NCBI GenBank assembly: GCA_018713145.1 | Contig: DVFP01000023.1 | Span: 1-53,824, forward strand | DNA from: Candidatus Scybalocola faecavium | GTDB lineage: Bacteria > Bacillota > Clostridia > Lachnospirales > Lachnospiraceae | Reading direction: 5' to 3' | DNA length: 53,824 nt | Part shown: positions 6,943 to 15,369 of the stretch, in pieces | Layout: the number at the start of each line of letters is the position of its first letter | Numbering within the stretch: position 1 is the stretch's first letter | Program-made: the position numbers and the translations under genes | Notes under the pieces: generated by a model | What the model was told of the DNA's origin: nothing | Seen by the model: only the letters and a program-made list of their open reading frames with translations | Databases searched by the model: none

Positions 6943-8510
6943 GTATTCTTACCTCCAAGTATTTGCAGAATATCTTCTCTGTAATCCTCTATAAGGGTAA
7001 TGTTTTCTCCGTCACATTCCAGAACATTGTCTCCGATTTCATCAAAAAGCGCCTCATTCATGGTATCTGCCGCAACTGAGGCCATAAGATGATGCTCTTT
7101 TATATATGCTTTTATATCCCTTCCTTTAAGGAGGTCCATAAGAAGCTTCGCATACACCGGATCTAAAAAATCAGAAACCCCATCCAGATCAGGGGCCTCA
7201 TCTATACCAGCCACCTCGACCACATCAGATGCCTCATCCATCTCATCCTCAATTAAGAGACTGTCTCTTGTAAACTCTGCATCCTGACGGATCTGATCCA
7301 GATCTGAAAGATTTATGGTGATCTTAGGCTGCATTTCTTTAAGCTTTTCCTTCTCCCACGCATCAATCACATATTCCGCATAAATTCCCGCCCAGGCTTC
7401 GGCAGGATTTTGTCGGAGATAATGGCCGGTTTTTAAATATTTTCTCAGTCTCCGGTCTGTCTCATGGATAAAAGCATGGAACTTTTCCCGGTCAAAATAC
7501 AGCTTGTCATACCGGGACTCTTTCCACGCACCATTACGGCAGTGATAAGACCGGCACTCATCCAGTATGTAATCTGCATCCGGATGTGCCTGGGGCTGCC
7601 AGTAAATGGCATTAGCCAGAGGATACCAGGGCAGGGGCGTCTGTTTTCCAAAACAGGCCGTAAAAAAATCCATGTCCTGGCAGTCATAAGTCCCTAAGAT
7701 ATGGCGCCAAACCCGGGCAAATAAATGTTTTCCTGCCCCATCCTCCATATTTGCCAGGGGAGACTGTTCCAGCTTTTTCCCCTCAAAAACGCAAAGGGCC
7801 CCAAATATATCCTCATCTTCCCATTGTTCAGGGCATTTAAGGACTGCCAATGCTCTGTCCTTTGCCGTGATTTCCGGATCCGCATATTCCAGGATCAGCC
7901 GTGGATCAAGATCATGGATCACGGAAAATTCCAGCATCCATCGACCAAGATTTTTTCTCATCCCCGAATCCCCCAGTCCCTGATCAAGAAAACCTTTTTC
8001 AAATGCCTTCATTTTCTTAAGACCATCTTCCGGGGAAGCGGTTCCGATCCCATTAAGCAATTCATACAGATAGATGTAGGCCGCGGATATGGGAATGGGA
8101 AGGAACTGGCCGTTTCTCACATGGGCACGCCATGAAAAATAGCTTCTCAGCTGACGGATGTTCAGATCATTATATGTGGGAAAATAACGGCTGTATTCAC
8201 CGGTCCACCCAAGATCATCTTCGTAATCCTCCATAAACTTGCCCTGTGCATAAAAATTCCTGCACTTTTCCTTAAAGGTCCCTCCCGTAAACCTGTACAG
8301 GCTCAGCATCTGACGGATCTTTTCCGGCACGCCTGTGTTAGCTAAGGAAAGCGTCACGCCGACACTTATATCAGGAATGGGTGACGCATCAACATATACT
8401 GTTTTCTCAGGCTTTTGATCCAGCACAATAGTATAGCCCTGTCCTTCACAGCTGTGTTCTGACCGGTCCGGCTTTTCTTCAGCATCCCTGGCCTGTTCTG
8501 ACAGTTCCAA
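6939..8510 (-). CDS. TerB_N/TerB_C-type protein, first gene of a Shango-like operon
   Basis: 523 residues. The N-terminal half contains a TerB_N-like segment: a helical region with RQLRSYFSWRAHVRNGQF and a following YIYLYELLNG. The C-terminal part, from about 390, is acidic and helical, consistent with TerB_C. No catalytic motif is seen. Translation starts at a TTG (8510-8508) with an AGGAGG 7 bases upstream; no nearby ATG has a comparable site. TerB-family proteins are linked to tellurite resistance and to stress- and DNA-processing gene clusters, and a TerB-domain protein is the first component of Shango. The 164 bases upstream contain repeats of GGACAG that might serve as an operator. Confidence 0.8.
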   Translation of the reverse strand: MELSEQARDAEEKPDRSEHSCEGQGYTIVLDQKPEKTVYVDASPIPDISVGVTLSLANTGVPEKIRQMLSLYRFTGGTFKEKCRNFYAQGKFMEDYEDDLGWTGEYSRYFPTYNDLNIRQLRSYFSWRAHVRNGQFLPIPISAAYIYLYELLNGIGTASPEDGLKKMKAFEKGFLDQGLGDSGMRKNLGRWMLEFSVIHDLDPRLILEYADPEITAKDRALAVLKCPEQWEDEDIFGALCVFEGKKLEQSPLANMEDGAGKHLFARVWRHILGTYDCQDMDFFTACFGKQTPLPWYPLANAIYWQPQAHPDADYILDECRSYHCRNGAWKESRYDKLYFDREKFHAFIHETDRRLRKYLKTGHYLRQNPAEAWAGIYAEYVIDAWEKEKLKEMQPKITINLSDLDQIRQDAEFTRDSLLIEDEMDEASDVVEVAGIDEAPDLDGVSDFLDPVYAKLLMDLLKGRDIKAYIKEHHLMASVAADTMNEALFDEIGDNVLECDGENITLIEDYREDILQILGGKNT

Positions 8511-8674
8511 AATACAGCCTCCTTCCCAACATTTAACCTGACAGTTCAGGACAGCAGGGAAAATGCCGTCCTGGACAGTTACGATCTAACACAGATCCCC
8601 GGCAAATACGCGCCTGCCGAAATGGACAGCTATTCATATCCGCCGGGGATCTATATACTCTTTATCGTTATTCT
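8511..8674. other. Intergenic region with GGACAG repeats and an inverted repeat
   Basis: Between the Shango-like operon and the hydratase gene, GGACAG or its complement recurs around 8540-8580. An 11-bp inverted repeat AGATCCCCGGC (8593-8603) pairs with GCCGGGGATCT (8642-8652) across 38 bases. There is no T-run on the minus-strand side, so it is not a standard terminator. It probably carries the promoter of the downstream operon, but I cannot point to convincing hexamers. Confidence 0.35.
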
Positions 8675-10963
8675 TTAATCTCTGTAATAATTGATCAGGC
8701 AGCCTTTAAGAATGATCTCACGCTCATCATCCGTCAGATCCCCAAGGCGCAGGGTAAATGGAGATAATCCGTTTTCACCCACCACGTAAGCCTGTACCTG
8801 GGATACTTTATCCACAATAGCCTGCCGGATTGCCGGGATAAACAGGTAATCCCCGTTTTTAAAAGGCAGATCACCGGCATCAATAAGGAATGGGAGCATA
8901 CCCCAGTTGATCAGGTTAGAGCGATAACGCTTTGTGGCATATTCATTGGCAATATTTGCCCAGCCTCCTAAAACCTTCTGGCAGGAAGCGGCCTGCTCAC
9001 GGGCAGAACCATCACCAGGCTTTACAGCAAAAATAGTGCTGCCAATGCCTGTATTTTCCATGGTCACATCCGGATAAGCGGACTTAATGGATGCCAGAAC
9101 CGGAGCGATTTCTTCAAACGCCTCTTCCGGAGCCTGTCCGGCGACTCTGGCCTTTTCAGCCTTCTGAACCGCTTTGGCGCGTCCCACATAGGCGGGATCC
9201 TTTCTGGACAGGGCAAACTCTGCCAGACCTAAAGGATTAGAGCGATATGAGGAAGTCTCGCCGGATGGGATCAGCTCATCCGTTGTTGTAACCGGATCAT
9301 GGATTTCAGAAACAACCTTAAGGACAAGATTGTCTGTCAATGCTTCCATTGCCGGCCAGTCCTTAATATTAGGACCAAACTGGATCTCCACAGAAGGATC
9401 TGCCACGCCCTTGCTGTCAAAGACCCGATTATCATAAATACGCTTGTCAAAGAAATACTTGGGCTTTGTATAATTCACATCAATGTCTGTTGCCGCTGTC
9501 AGATAGCCCTTATTGGCCGCTGTTGCTGCAATAGACCGGGCATCCATAAGAGCCACAGAAGCGATCTGGCCGCTCTGGAGCTTGGATCCTTCACGGTTAG
9601 GGAAATTCCGGGTGGAATGACGGATACTTAAGCCGTTATTGGCCGGGGTATCTCCAGCACCAAAGCATGGACCGCAGAAAGCAGTCTTAACAATAGCGCC
9701 GCACTCCATCAATGTGGCAACAGAACCATTTTTCACTAATTCCATATAAATCGGCGTACTTGCAGGATATACGCTTAAGGAGAACTCATCCGGTCCGATG
9801 CTGGCGCCTTTAAGAATATCTGCCGCATCACAGATATTTTCAAATCCGCCGCCGGCACATCCGGCGATGATCCCCTGTTCTACATAAAGTCTGCCGTTAT
9901 GGACTTTATCTTTCAGCTTAAAGTCCACTGCCCCGTCTAAGCTTACGAGAGCTTTCTTTTCACAGTCATCTAAAATATCCAGCAGGTTAGCGTTCAGTTC
10001 TTCAATGGTATAGGTATTGCTTGGATGGAATGGCATAGCGATCATAGGTCGGATCGTGCTTAAGTCAATTTCGATCATGCCGTCATAATAAGCCACGATT
10101 CCGGGATTCAGCTCTTTATAATCTTCCGGACGATAGTGGATCTCATAAAATTCCTTCACCGCATCGTCTGTTTTCCAGATCGATGACAGACAGGTGGTTT
10201 CTGTAGTCATAACATCCACGCCGATACGGAAATCCACGCTTAAGTTTTCCACACCCGGGCCGACAAATTCCATCACCTTATTATTGACATAGCCATTGGC
10301 AAAAACCTCACCGATAATCGCCAGGGCCACATCCTGAGGCCCAACGCCAGGAACCGGCTTTCCGGTCATATAAACGCCTACCACGCCAGGCATATTAATA
10401 TCATAAGTCTTATTTAAAAGCTGTTTTACAAGCTCAGGTCCGCCTTCCCCGATAGCCATAGTTCCCAGGGCGCCATAGCGGGTATGGCTGTCCGAACCTA
10501 AGATCATCTTGCCGCCGCCGGCAAGCATTTCTCTGGCAAACTGGTGGATCACTGCCTGATGAGGCGGTACATAAACGCCGCCGTATTTTTTCGCGCAGGT
10601 CAGACCAAACATATGGTCATCTTCATTGATCGTTCCTCCTACGGCACACAAGCTGTTATGGCAGTTGGTGAGCACATAAGGCATAGGGAACTTTTCCAGA
10701 CCGGATGCTCTGGCCGTCTGGATAATACCAACATAAGTAATATCATGGGATGTGAGTTTATCAAAACGGATCTTCAGCTTCTTCATATCCGGTGCTGTAT
10801 TATGATCCGCTAATATCCCATAGGCAATGGTTTGCTTGGCTGCATCTTCTTTGGTCACTGAACATCCTGTTTTTGCGGCAATAGCCTGGGCAGCCTCCGG
10901 GCCGTCCTCTACGATCTCCATGCCGTTTAACAAATATGCTCCGCCTTTATGTAACTTAATCAT
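8675..10963 (-). CDS. Aconitase-superfamily hydratase
   Basis: 762 residues from the ATG at 10963, which has an ideal AGGAGG 6 bases upstream; a further upstream ATG at 10993 lacks one and lies inside the operator region. Aconitase-fold signatures are present: [33 protein letters not shown], and [15 protein letters not shown], whose cysteines would bind a 4Fe-4S cluster. The C-terminal swivel domain holds the [13 protein letters not shown] stretch. It resembles proteins annotated simply as hydratase (YbhJ-like) rather than citrate aconitase or isopropylmalate isomerase, so the substrate is unknown. The gene is monocistronic with its own strong promoter and a TTGTATACAA operator between promoter and start. 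The same operator occurs before the YitT gene. Confidence 0.88.
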   Translation of the reverse strand: MIKLHKGGAYLLNGMEIVEDGPEAAQAIAAKTGCSVTKEDAAKQTIAYGILADHNTAPDMKKLKIRFDKLTSHDITYVGIIQTARASGLEKFPMPYVLTNCHNSLCAVGGTINEDDHMFGLTCAKKYGGVYVPPHQAVIHQFAREMLAGGGKMILGSDSHTRYGALGTMAIGEGGPELVKQLLNKTYDINMPGVVGVYMTGKPVPGVGPQDVALAIIGEVFANGYVNNKVMEFVGPGVENLSVDFRIGVDVMTTETTCLSSIWKTDDAVKEFYEIHYRPEDYKELNPGIVAYYDGMIEIDLSTIRPMIAMPFHPSNTYTIEELNANLLDILDDCEKKALVSLDGAVDFKLKDKVHNGRLYVEQGIIAGCAGGGFENICDAADILKGASIGPDEFSLSVYPASTPIYMELVKNGSVATLMECGAIVKTAFCGPCFGAGDTPANNGLSIRHSTRNFPNREGSKLQSGQIASVALMDARSIAATAANKGYLTAATDIDVNYTKPKYFFDKRIYDNRVFDSKGVADPSVEIQFGPNIKDWPAMEALTDNLVLKVVSEIHDPVTTTDELIPSGETSSYRSNPLGLAEFALSRKDPAYVGRAKAVQKAEKARVAGQAPEEAFEEIAPVLASIKSAYPDVTMENTGIGSTIFAVKPGDGSAREQAASCQKVLGGWANIANEYATKRYRSNLINWGMLPFLIDAGDLPFKNGDYLFIPAIRQAIVDKVSQVQAYVVGENGLSPFTLRLGDLTDDEREIILKGCLINYYRD

Positions 10964-10981
10964 GTGGGACCTCCTTTTAAA

Positions 10982-11001
10982 AATTGTATACAAGCATACA
11001 A
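10982..11001 (-). promoter_or_regulatory. TTGTATACAA operator in the hydratase leader
   Basis: A perfect 10-bp palindrome TTGTATACAA (10984-10993) with an adjoining half-site TTGTATGC (11001-10994) lies about 15 bases downstream of the -10 box. The 16-mer ATGCTTGTATACAATT (10997-10982) recurs exactly at 21851-21866 before the YitT gene. The core is typical of GntR/FadR-type sites. Its position implies repression. Confidence 0.55.
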
Positions 11002-11013
11002 ACGCTATCTATT

Positions 11014-11042
11014 ATTATAATGGGCCTAAAATATTTTTGCAA
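11014..11042 (-). promoter_or_regulatory. Promoter of the hydratase gene
   Basis: TTGCAA (11042-11037), 17-base spacer, TATAAT (11019-11014) on the minus strand, about 50 bases before the ATG. Near-consensus sigma-A promoter. Confidence 0.75.
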
Positions 11043-11056
11043 CCCTTAATTCCGAT

Positions 11057-11575
11057 TTATCTGTCTGAACGTCTTTTTTGTTCCAGGAAAATCCTCCGGA
11101 TCCGGCGACAAACCCGGCACAAAGGTTTAAATAGAACCAGGGCAATGGCAAAGTTTCCTGCGCAGTGAAGAAGGTCAAAGGGAATTCCGCTGACCCAGTA
11201 GGAAAGTGCGGCATAAGGTCCTCCGGCGATTCCGTAAGGTATAGCGCATAAAAAGCCATAAGACAGGCCATAAGCGCCGGATATAACTGCCCAGACCAGC
11301 CAGTTTTCACAGCGGCGGAAGATCCTGGCGATCACATACAGGATCAGCCACACATAACAATAATTAAACCACCATATGCCAAAGCCGTAACACAGCCCTT
11401 CCAGAAGAACAAAAGCATAAATGCTCATTAAGGTCAGCCGCCCGAAAACAATACTGCTGATAATAATAAGGATGGACACAACCTCAATATTGGGCAGAAA
11501 AGATAAGGCGATCTGACCGACAAACATAATGGCTGCCATTAATGCCCCAAAGGCAATTTCCCGAGCTTTTGACAT
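11057..11575 (-). CDS. ECF transporter substrate-binding (S) component
   Basis: 172 residues, almost entirely hydrophobic, with about five or six membrane segments. The N terminus AREIAFGALMAAIMFVGQ is typical of ECF S-components, which capture a vitamin or metal and pair with a shared EcfA/EcfT energy module encoded elsewhere. It is the last gene of a five-gene minus-strand operon and follows a DUF4430 protein by 6 bases. DUF4430 resembles the C-terminal domain of transcobalamin-like binders, so the pair may take up a cobalamin-like or other cofactor. The substrate cannot be read from the sequence, and no riboswitch was recognised upstream. Confidence 0.82.
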   Translation of the reverse strand: MSKAREIAFGALMAAIMFVGQIALSFLPNIEVVSILIIISSIVFGRLTLMSIYAFVLLEGLCYGFGIWWFNYCYVWLILYVIARIFRRCENWLVWAVISGAYGLSYGFLCAIPYGIAGGPYAALSYWVSGIPFDLLHCAGNFAIALVLFKPLCRVCRRIRRIFLEQKRRSDR

Positions 11576-11581
11576 AACCGG

Positions 11582-11983
11582 CTACCCTCGGGTATATTCA
11601 ATGGAAAAAACATCACCATCCGCTACCGGCTGCTGGGTAATGCCATAGCTGCAATATTCTCCATTAACATAAAAAGCCCAGTAGGCCTGGTCCGCAGTAT
11701 AGTCCGCCGTCTCTCCATTCACTGTGATCACCATGCCTCCTTCATCCGTCTCATAGGAAAGGCCCTGAGCCTCATCCATCGCCTGGTCAAGATACTGGGC
11801 ATCTGTCCGGACTGTATAGCTTGCCGTTTCCCCGGCGCTGTCAATAACCTGAATGGTTACTGTTTTGGAGCCTGACTGAGTTCCGGGTTTCATAAACATG
11901 TAAATGACTGCCATGGCTGCCACCACAACAGCCAGGATGATCACTGCCGCGATCACCCCTTTTTTGCTGCTCTTTGCTTTCAT
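11582..11983 (-). CDS. Membrane-anchored DUF4430 domain protein
   Basis: 133 residues. A basic start and one membrane segment (about 10-31, VIAAVIILAVVVAAMAVIYM) anchor an extracellular domain of about 95 residues. The pattern YWAFYVNGEYCSYGITQQPVADGDVFSIEYT is typical of DUF4430, a transcobalamin C-terminal-like fold. There is no lipobox cysteine, so the anchor is the helix itself. It lies 14 bases after the cyclase gene and 6 before the ECF S-component, suggesting it presents a ligand to that transporter. Ligand unknown. Confidence 0.8.
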   Translation of the reverse strand: MKAKSSKKGVIAAVIILAVVVAAMAVIYMFMKPGTQSGSKTVTIQVIDSAGETASYTVRTDAQYLDQAMDEAQGLSYETDEGGMVITVNGETADYTADQAYWAFYVNGEYCSYGITQQPVADGDVFSIEYTRG

Positions 11984-11997
11984 ACTCTAAACGCTCC

Positions 11998-12657
11998 TTA
12001 TACTTTATCTTTATGTGCTGCCCCTGGTGCCATATCCAGCGGCTTTAACAGGGCACGCACCGGGCTGGCCTCCCGGCCGGAAAGCCTTAACGGCAGGCAC
12101 ACCATCTCATAACCCCCTCCGGAGACTTTCCTCAGATCCAGAGTTTCCACCACAGGGATCCCGGCGCCTAAGATTTCCCGGTGGACACTGCCATCACTGC
12201 CTTTGGGCTCAATGGTGAGATAATCAATTCCAAGACAGGCCACACCAAGCTGAGCCAGATACCTTGCACCGGACAGATCAAAGGCCACATAATCCTCAAG
12301 GAGATTTTTTCCTGCAAATCGGCAGCTGTTTTGGGTTTTAAAGATCACCCGCTCTCCTGGCTGAATATGGCACTTTTTTAAAAAGGCTTCAGAAATGTCC
12401 CCTGGCGTTTCCGGAAAATATTCAATAACACGCACCGGACCATTTAAACGGTCCAGATCCATTTCATCCAGGCTTTTTCCTCCCTGAAGGAAATGAAGGG
12501 GCGCATCCACATGAGTCCCGGTATGGCATCCCAGCGTTAAATTTGTTACATTGCAGGAATCTCCTTTGTCCATAGATAAAAACCATTCTGCTTTATACAC
12601 CGGATCACCCGGATAAATAAGCAAATGCTCATCTAACGGATATGTTATGTCTATCAT
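11998..12657 (-). CDS. Cyclase-family metal hydrolase (kynurenine formamidase-like)
   Basis: 219 residues. The metal-binding motif HTGTHVDAPLHF is present, with the early DITYPLDEHLLIYPGDP strand and a late DLRKV.GGGYEMVCLPLRL segment, all characteristic of the cyclase/KynB family (Zn or Mn hydrolases acting on amides or lactones). No other tryptophan-degradation gene is nearby, so kynurenine formamidase activity is only a family-level possibility. The start overlaps the stop of the Fur-family gene (ATGA), so the two are translationally coupled. The metal-dependent enzyme beside a metal-sensor-type regulator may be meaningful. Confidence 0.85.
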   Translation of the reverse strand: MIDITYPLDEHLLIYPGDPVYKAEWFLSMDKGDSCNVTNLTLGCHTGTHVDAPLHFLQGGKSLDEMDLDRLNGPVRVIEYFPETPGDISEAFLKKCHIQPGERVIFKTQNSCRFAGKNLLEDYVAFDLSGARYLAQLGVACLGIDYLTIEPKGSDGSVHREILGAGIPVVETLDLRKVSGGGYEMVCLPLRLSGREASPVRALLKPLDMAPGAAHKDKV

Positions 12658-13100
12658 AGATCCTCATCCTTTCCCACGGCCGCCTCAGTTTCCCGACACT
12701 CCCGGCACAGGCCGTAAAATACTGTCTTGCTCTCATCAATAAGAAAACCATCCTCATCCATGGTCTGCTTAGTAAATGCTTTGATGATGGGATTCTCCAC
12801 ATGGATCAGCCGTCCGCACCGGGTGCACATGAGATGACAATGCTCCCGGCACTCAGGATGATCTCCCACATATTGGTAGCAGGCCGGGATCTTGTCTGAA
12901 ATAGTATATCGCCGGATCTGGCCTTCACTTTCCAAAGCCTTTAAAAAACGGTAAACCGTAGCCTTGCCTACAGTTTCCCCCTGACTTTGCAGATCAGAAA
13001 TAATATCCTCCGCCCGGATATGGCTGTCCCTGTGGGCCTTCATATAATCCAAAATGGCTGTCTTTTGATGGGTATTTCTCTGCAGCTTTTCTCCTGACAT
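12654..13100 (-). CDS. Fur-family transcriptional regulator
   Basis: 148 residues from the ATG at 13100, which follows an AAGGAG and sits one base after the TAA of the thioesterase gene; a longer reading starting at 13151 overlaps that gene and lacks a ribosome site. The N-terminal winged helix includes TVGKATVYRFLKALESEG. Zinc-site cysteines are CTRC and CREC, and a histidine-rich stretch HPECREHCHLMC provides the sensing ligands. Fur, PerR and Zur cannot be separated by eye. The gene is second in a five-gene operon, an unusual setting for a global regulator, so it may be a local sensor for the cyclase/DUF4430/ECF genes. Confidence 0.87.
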   Translation of the reverse strand: MSGEKLQRNTHQKTAILDYMKAHRDSHIRAEDIISDLQSQGETVGKATVYRFLKALESEGQIRRYTISDKIPACYQYVGDHPECREHCHLMCTRCGRLIHVENPIIKAFTKQTMDEDGFLIDESKTVFYGLCRECRETEAAVGKDEDL

Positions 13101-13101
13101 T

Positions 13102-13557
13102 TTATTTTGGCTCCTTTTTTCCCGGCACGACACAGCGGATAAAAATATCATACATATCCTTATTAGACTTTTTCAGGGAAACCGGCTTCATCTGAGGGGT
13201 AGTAAAACAGTGGCGCGTAAGTCCCCAGGCACACAGCTTGCCTGTCTCCTTCTCCACAATCTCATACTCCAGGGTCATGCGTATCCCGTTAAAATAAGTC
13301 ATCTTTGGATAAATTTCCACAGTCTCATCAAAACGCACATAATTTTTATACTCGCACTGAGCCTCCAGCACGGGAATCAGGATCTGGTGATCCTCCACAG
13401 TTTTGTAGGGCAGGCCGATAAATTCCATATAGGCGATACGCGCCTCCTCCATCCACCGGATATAATTGGAATGATGGACGATCCCCATCTGGTCGGTTTC
13501 ATAGTAATGTGCCTTGCGCTCATAGGCATAGGGTTTTTCAATCACAATCTCTCTCAT
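13102..13557 (-). CDS. Acyl-CoA thioesterase, 4HBT/YbgC type
   Basis: 151 residues from the ATG at 13557, preceded by AGGAG 11 bases upstream; an upstream in-frame ATG at 13617 lacks one. The hot-dog fold signature YYETDQMGIVHHSNYIRWMEEAR matches the 4-hydroxybenzoyl-CoA/YbgC thioesterases, with the catalytic aspartate in ETDQMG. It would hydrolyse an acyl-CoA or acyl-ACP in the cytoplasm; the acyl group is unknown. It heads the operon that continues through Fur, cyclase, DUF4430 and ECF. Confidence 0.85.
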   Translation of the reverse strand: MREIVIEKPYAYERKAHYYETDQMGIVHHSNYIRWMEEARIAYMEFIGLPYKTVEDHQILIPVLEAQCEYKNYVRFDETVEIYPKMTYFNGIRMTLEYEIVEKETGKLCAWGLTRHCFTTPQMKPVSLKKSNKDMYDIFIRCVVPGKKEPK

Positions 13558-13755
13558 AGTTTTATCATCTCCTAATATGTCACTGTAGGCAAAATACACA
13601 GTAACCCTAATATCCATATTCTATCAGACACAGGCTTTTTTGTAAAATCATTTCCAACTTTGCATATACTATTACTGAAAGGCATATTCCGTTTCCCTGT
13701 GAACCGGAACATGCTGACTAAAACAAAGTGCTTATCAGCAAAGGAGGTTTTTTCA

Positions 13756-15069
13756 ATGCACTTTAATCCCTTTGAACAGCGGCCATCGGCCAGGGCTCAG
13801 GCATTTATGGACTGGAATACCCTGTATCCCAAGCCTTATGATAAGAACACGGTGAATCCTTACACGAAAACAAGGATCATCCTGATGAACGGCACAGAGT
13901 TTGAGGCCCAGTGGTTTTCAAGAAACTTTTCCCGCCACTGCCCGGACAATGATCTCCGCCGGGATCTGGCCATGATGCGCCGTATGGAACAGCAGCAGCA
14001 AAAACGTATTTCCTGCTTAAAGCCAAAAGATGAAACGATCCTTGAGCATACCTTAGGATATGAACAGCTGGCGGTAGATCTGACCGCTGTTATGGCCCAA
14101 AAAGAGCCGGACTGTAACGTAAGAAACGCCCTTAACTTAGCTCTTTTAGAGGATTTTGATCATTTATACCGGTATTCCAATCTTTTAGACATGGAATACG
14201 GGGAGGATCCGAAAAAATTCGTAGGCGGATACACGGAGATCACCCCCGGCCGCCCCACCATTGCAGAGCACCGCTGCCCTAATGACAGTATTTTCTGTGA
14301 CATTAACAACAAAAAGTCAGCCCTGATCAGCAAGCTCCATGTAAACATTATTACTGCCGCAGAACAGCAGACCATGAACTACTATATGAACGTGGCTCCC
14401 CTGTACTGCAAATCGGATCTTGGCCGGCGCCTGTACCAGGAGATCGCCATGATCGAGGAAGAACATGTAAGCCAGTATGAAAGCCTTAAAGATACCCGGG
14501 CTACCTGGCTTGAGGATCTGCTGATGCATGAATACACAGAATGTTATCTGTACTATTCCTGTATGGAATCTGAATGTGATCCTTATGTACGGTGCATCTG
14601 GGAAGAATGTCTTGACCAGGAAATCGCCCATCTCCACAAAGCCAAGGATCTTCTTTATAAATATGAGCACAAGCAGTGGCAGCAGGTCATTTCCTGCGGG
14701 GATTTCCCTGAAATCCTTGTTCTTGGTCCCAACATTGACTATGTACGCGCCATCCTTGCTCATACCTCGGGAAATACACAGAAAAAAGAAGAGGTCGTTT
14801 CCCTGAACAGCCTGCAAAAAGGTGATAACTTCTTCCTATATCAGCAAATGGTCAACCACGATGTTTCCTGTGTAGCCAGCCACGCCGTCATTGACCGGCA
14901 TATCTGCGCAAAAGGCAAGGACTACCGTTTTGAAACCGCTCAAAATCCTGTAGCCCCGTTAACCTGCCGCACCTGCGACAATGTAACCTTTGCCCGCATC
15001 CCAAACGATACCCCAAGACAGTATTCCGTCAAGGGAAAAACATGCGACTGTCCGGATAAGAAGCATTGA
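13756..15069 (+). CDS. Ferritin-like helical protein of unknown function
   Basis: 437 residues from the ATG at 13756, which has AAAGGAGG 8 bases upstream; an ORF extension to 13660 has no such site. It looks like a tandem or extended four-helix diiron protein. Glutamate/histidine pairs typical of ferritin-like helices recur: LEDFDHLYRYSN, TAAEQQTMNYYM, IAMIEEEHVSQYESL, MHEYTECYLYYS and CLDQEIAHLHKAKDL. The C-terminal 60 residues hold several cysteines (CRTC, TCDC). Such proteins often act in iron handling or oxidative stress. The gene is monocistronic, divergent from the thioesterase/Fur operon, and ends in a strong terminator, so a link with the Fur regulator is conceivable. Confidence 0.75.
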   Translation: MHFNPFEQRPSARAQAFMDWNTLYPKPYDKNTVNPYTKTRIILMNGTEFEAQWFSRNFSRHCPDNDLRRDLAMMRRMEQQQQKRISCLKPKDETILEHTLGYEQLAVDLTAVMAQKEPDCNVRNALNLALLEDFDHLYRYSNLLDMEYGEDPKKFVGGYTEITPGRPTIAEHRCPNDSIFCDINNKKSALISKLHVNIITAAEQQTMNYYMNVAPLYCKSDLGRRLYQEIAMIEEEHVSQYESLKDTRATWLEDLLMHEYTECYLYYSCMESECDPYVRCIWEECLDQEIAHLHKAKDLLYKYEHKQWQQVISCGDFPEILVLGPNIDYVRAILAHTSGNTQKKEEVVSLNSLQKGDNFFLYQQMVNHDVSCVASHAVIDRHICAKGKDYRFETAQNPVAPLTCRTCDNVTFARIPNDTPRQYSVKGKTCDCPDKKH

Positions 15070-15138
15070 CCGGATAAAAAATATCCAATTCACCGGATAA
15101 GAAACATTCCTGTGAAACGATTTAACATTTGAACGTCC

Positions 15139-15203
15139 GGAACCGGCGTGATGGTTACTGTTTCCCATAAGCAGTAACCATCACGCCGGTTCCGATGTTT
15201 TTG
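15139..15203 (+). terminator. Very long, perfectly paired intrinsic terminator
   Basis: The 22 bases 15139-15160 pair perfectly with 15172-15193 across an 11-base loop, followed by a short T-run (GTTTTTGG). It ends the ferritin-like gene. Confidence 0.8.
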
Positions 15204-15234
15204 GCCTCATCCCCTCTTTTACTGCTGCTGGTGC

Positions 15235-15369
15235 ATGAAAAACATAGAAATGGCAAGAGCATGCTCCAGCAGCCTCCCCGGCGGTGTCCACATGGAAACC
15301 GATGGAAAAAGCGCAGATGAATTGGCCAATATGGTACTTAAAAATATTTTAAAAATGGCACCCGTATAA
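15235..15369 (+). pseudogene. 44-codon remnant or small hypothetical ORF
   Basis: A 44-residue reading frame runs from the ATG at 15235 to TAA at 15369, overlapping the 3' end of the P-type ATPase gene on the other strand by 32 bases. It has no ribosome site. The stretch ETDGKSADELANMVL resembles the C-terminal tail of small P-loop kinases (IDTDGKS-type), so it may be the fossil of such a gene. It is equally possible that it is chance. Confidence 0.2.

Noticed and set aside
8593..8652. Inverted repeat after the hydratase gene as a terminator
   Set aside because: The arms are perfect, but the loop is 38 bases and no T-run follows on the minus strand; kept only as an intergenic note.
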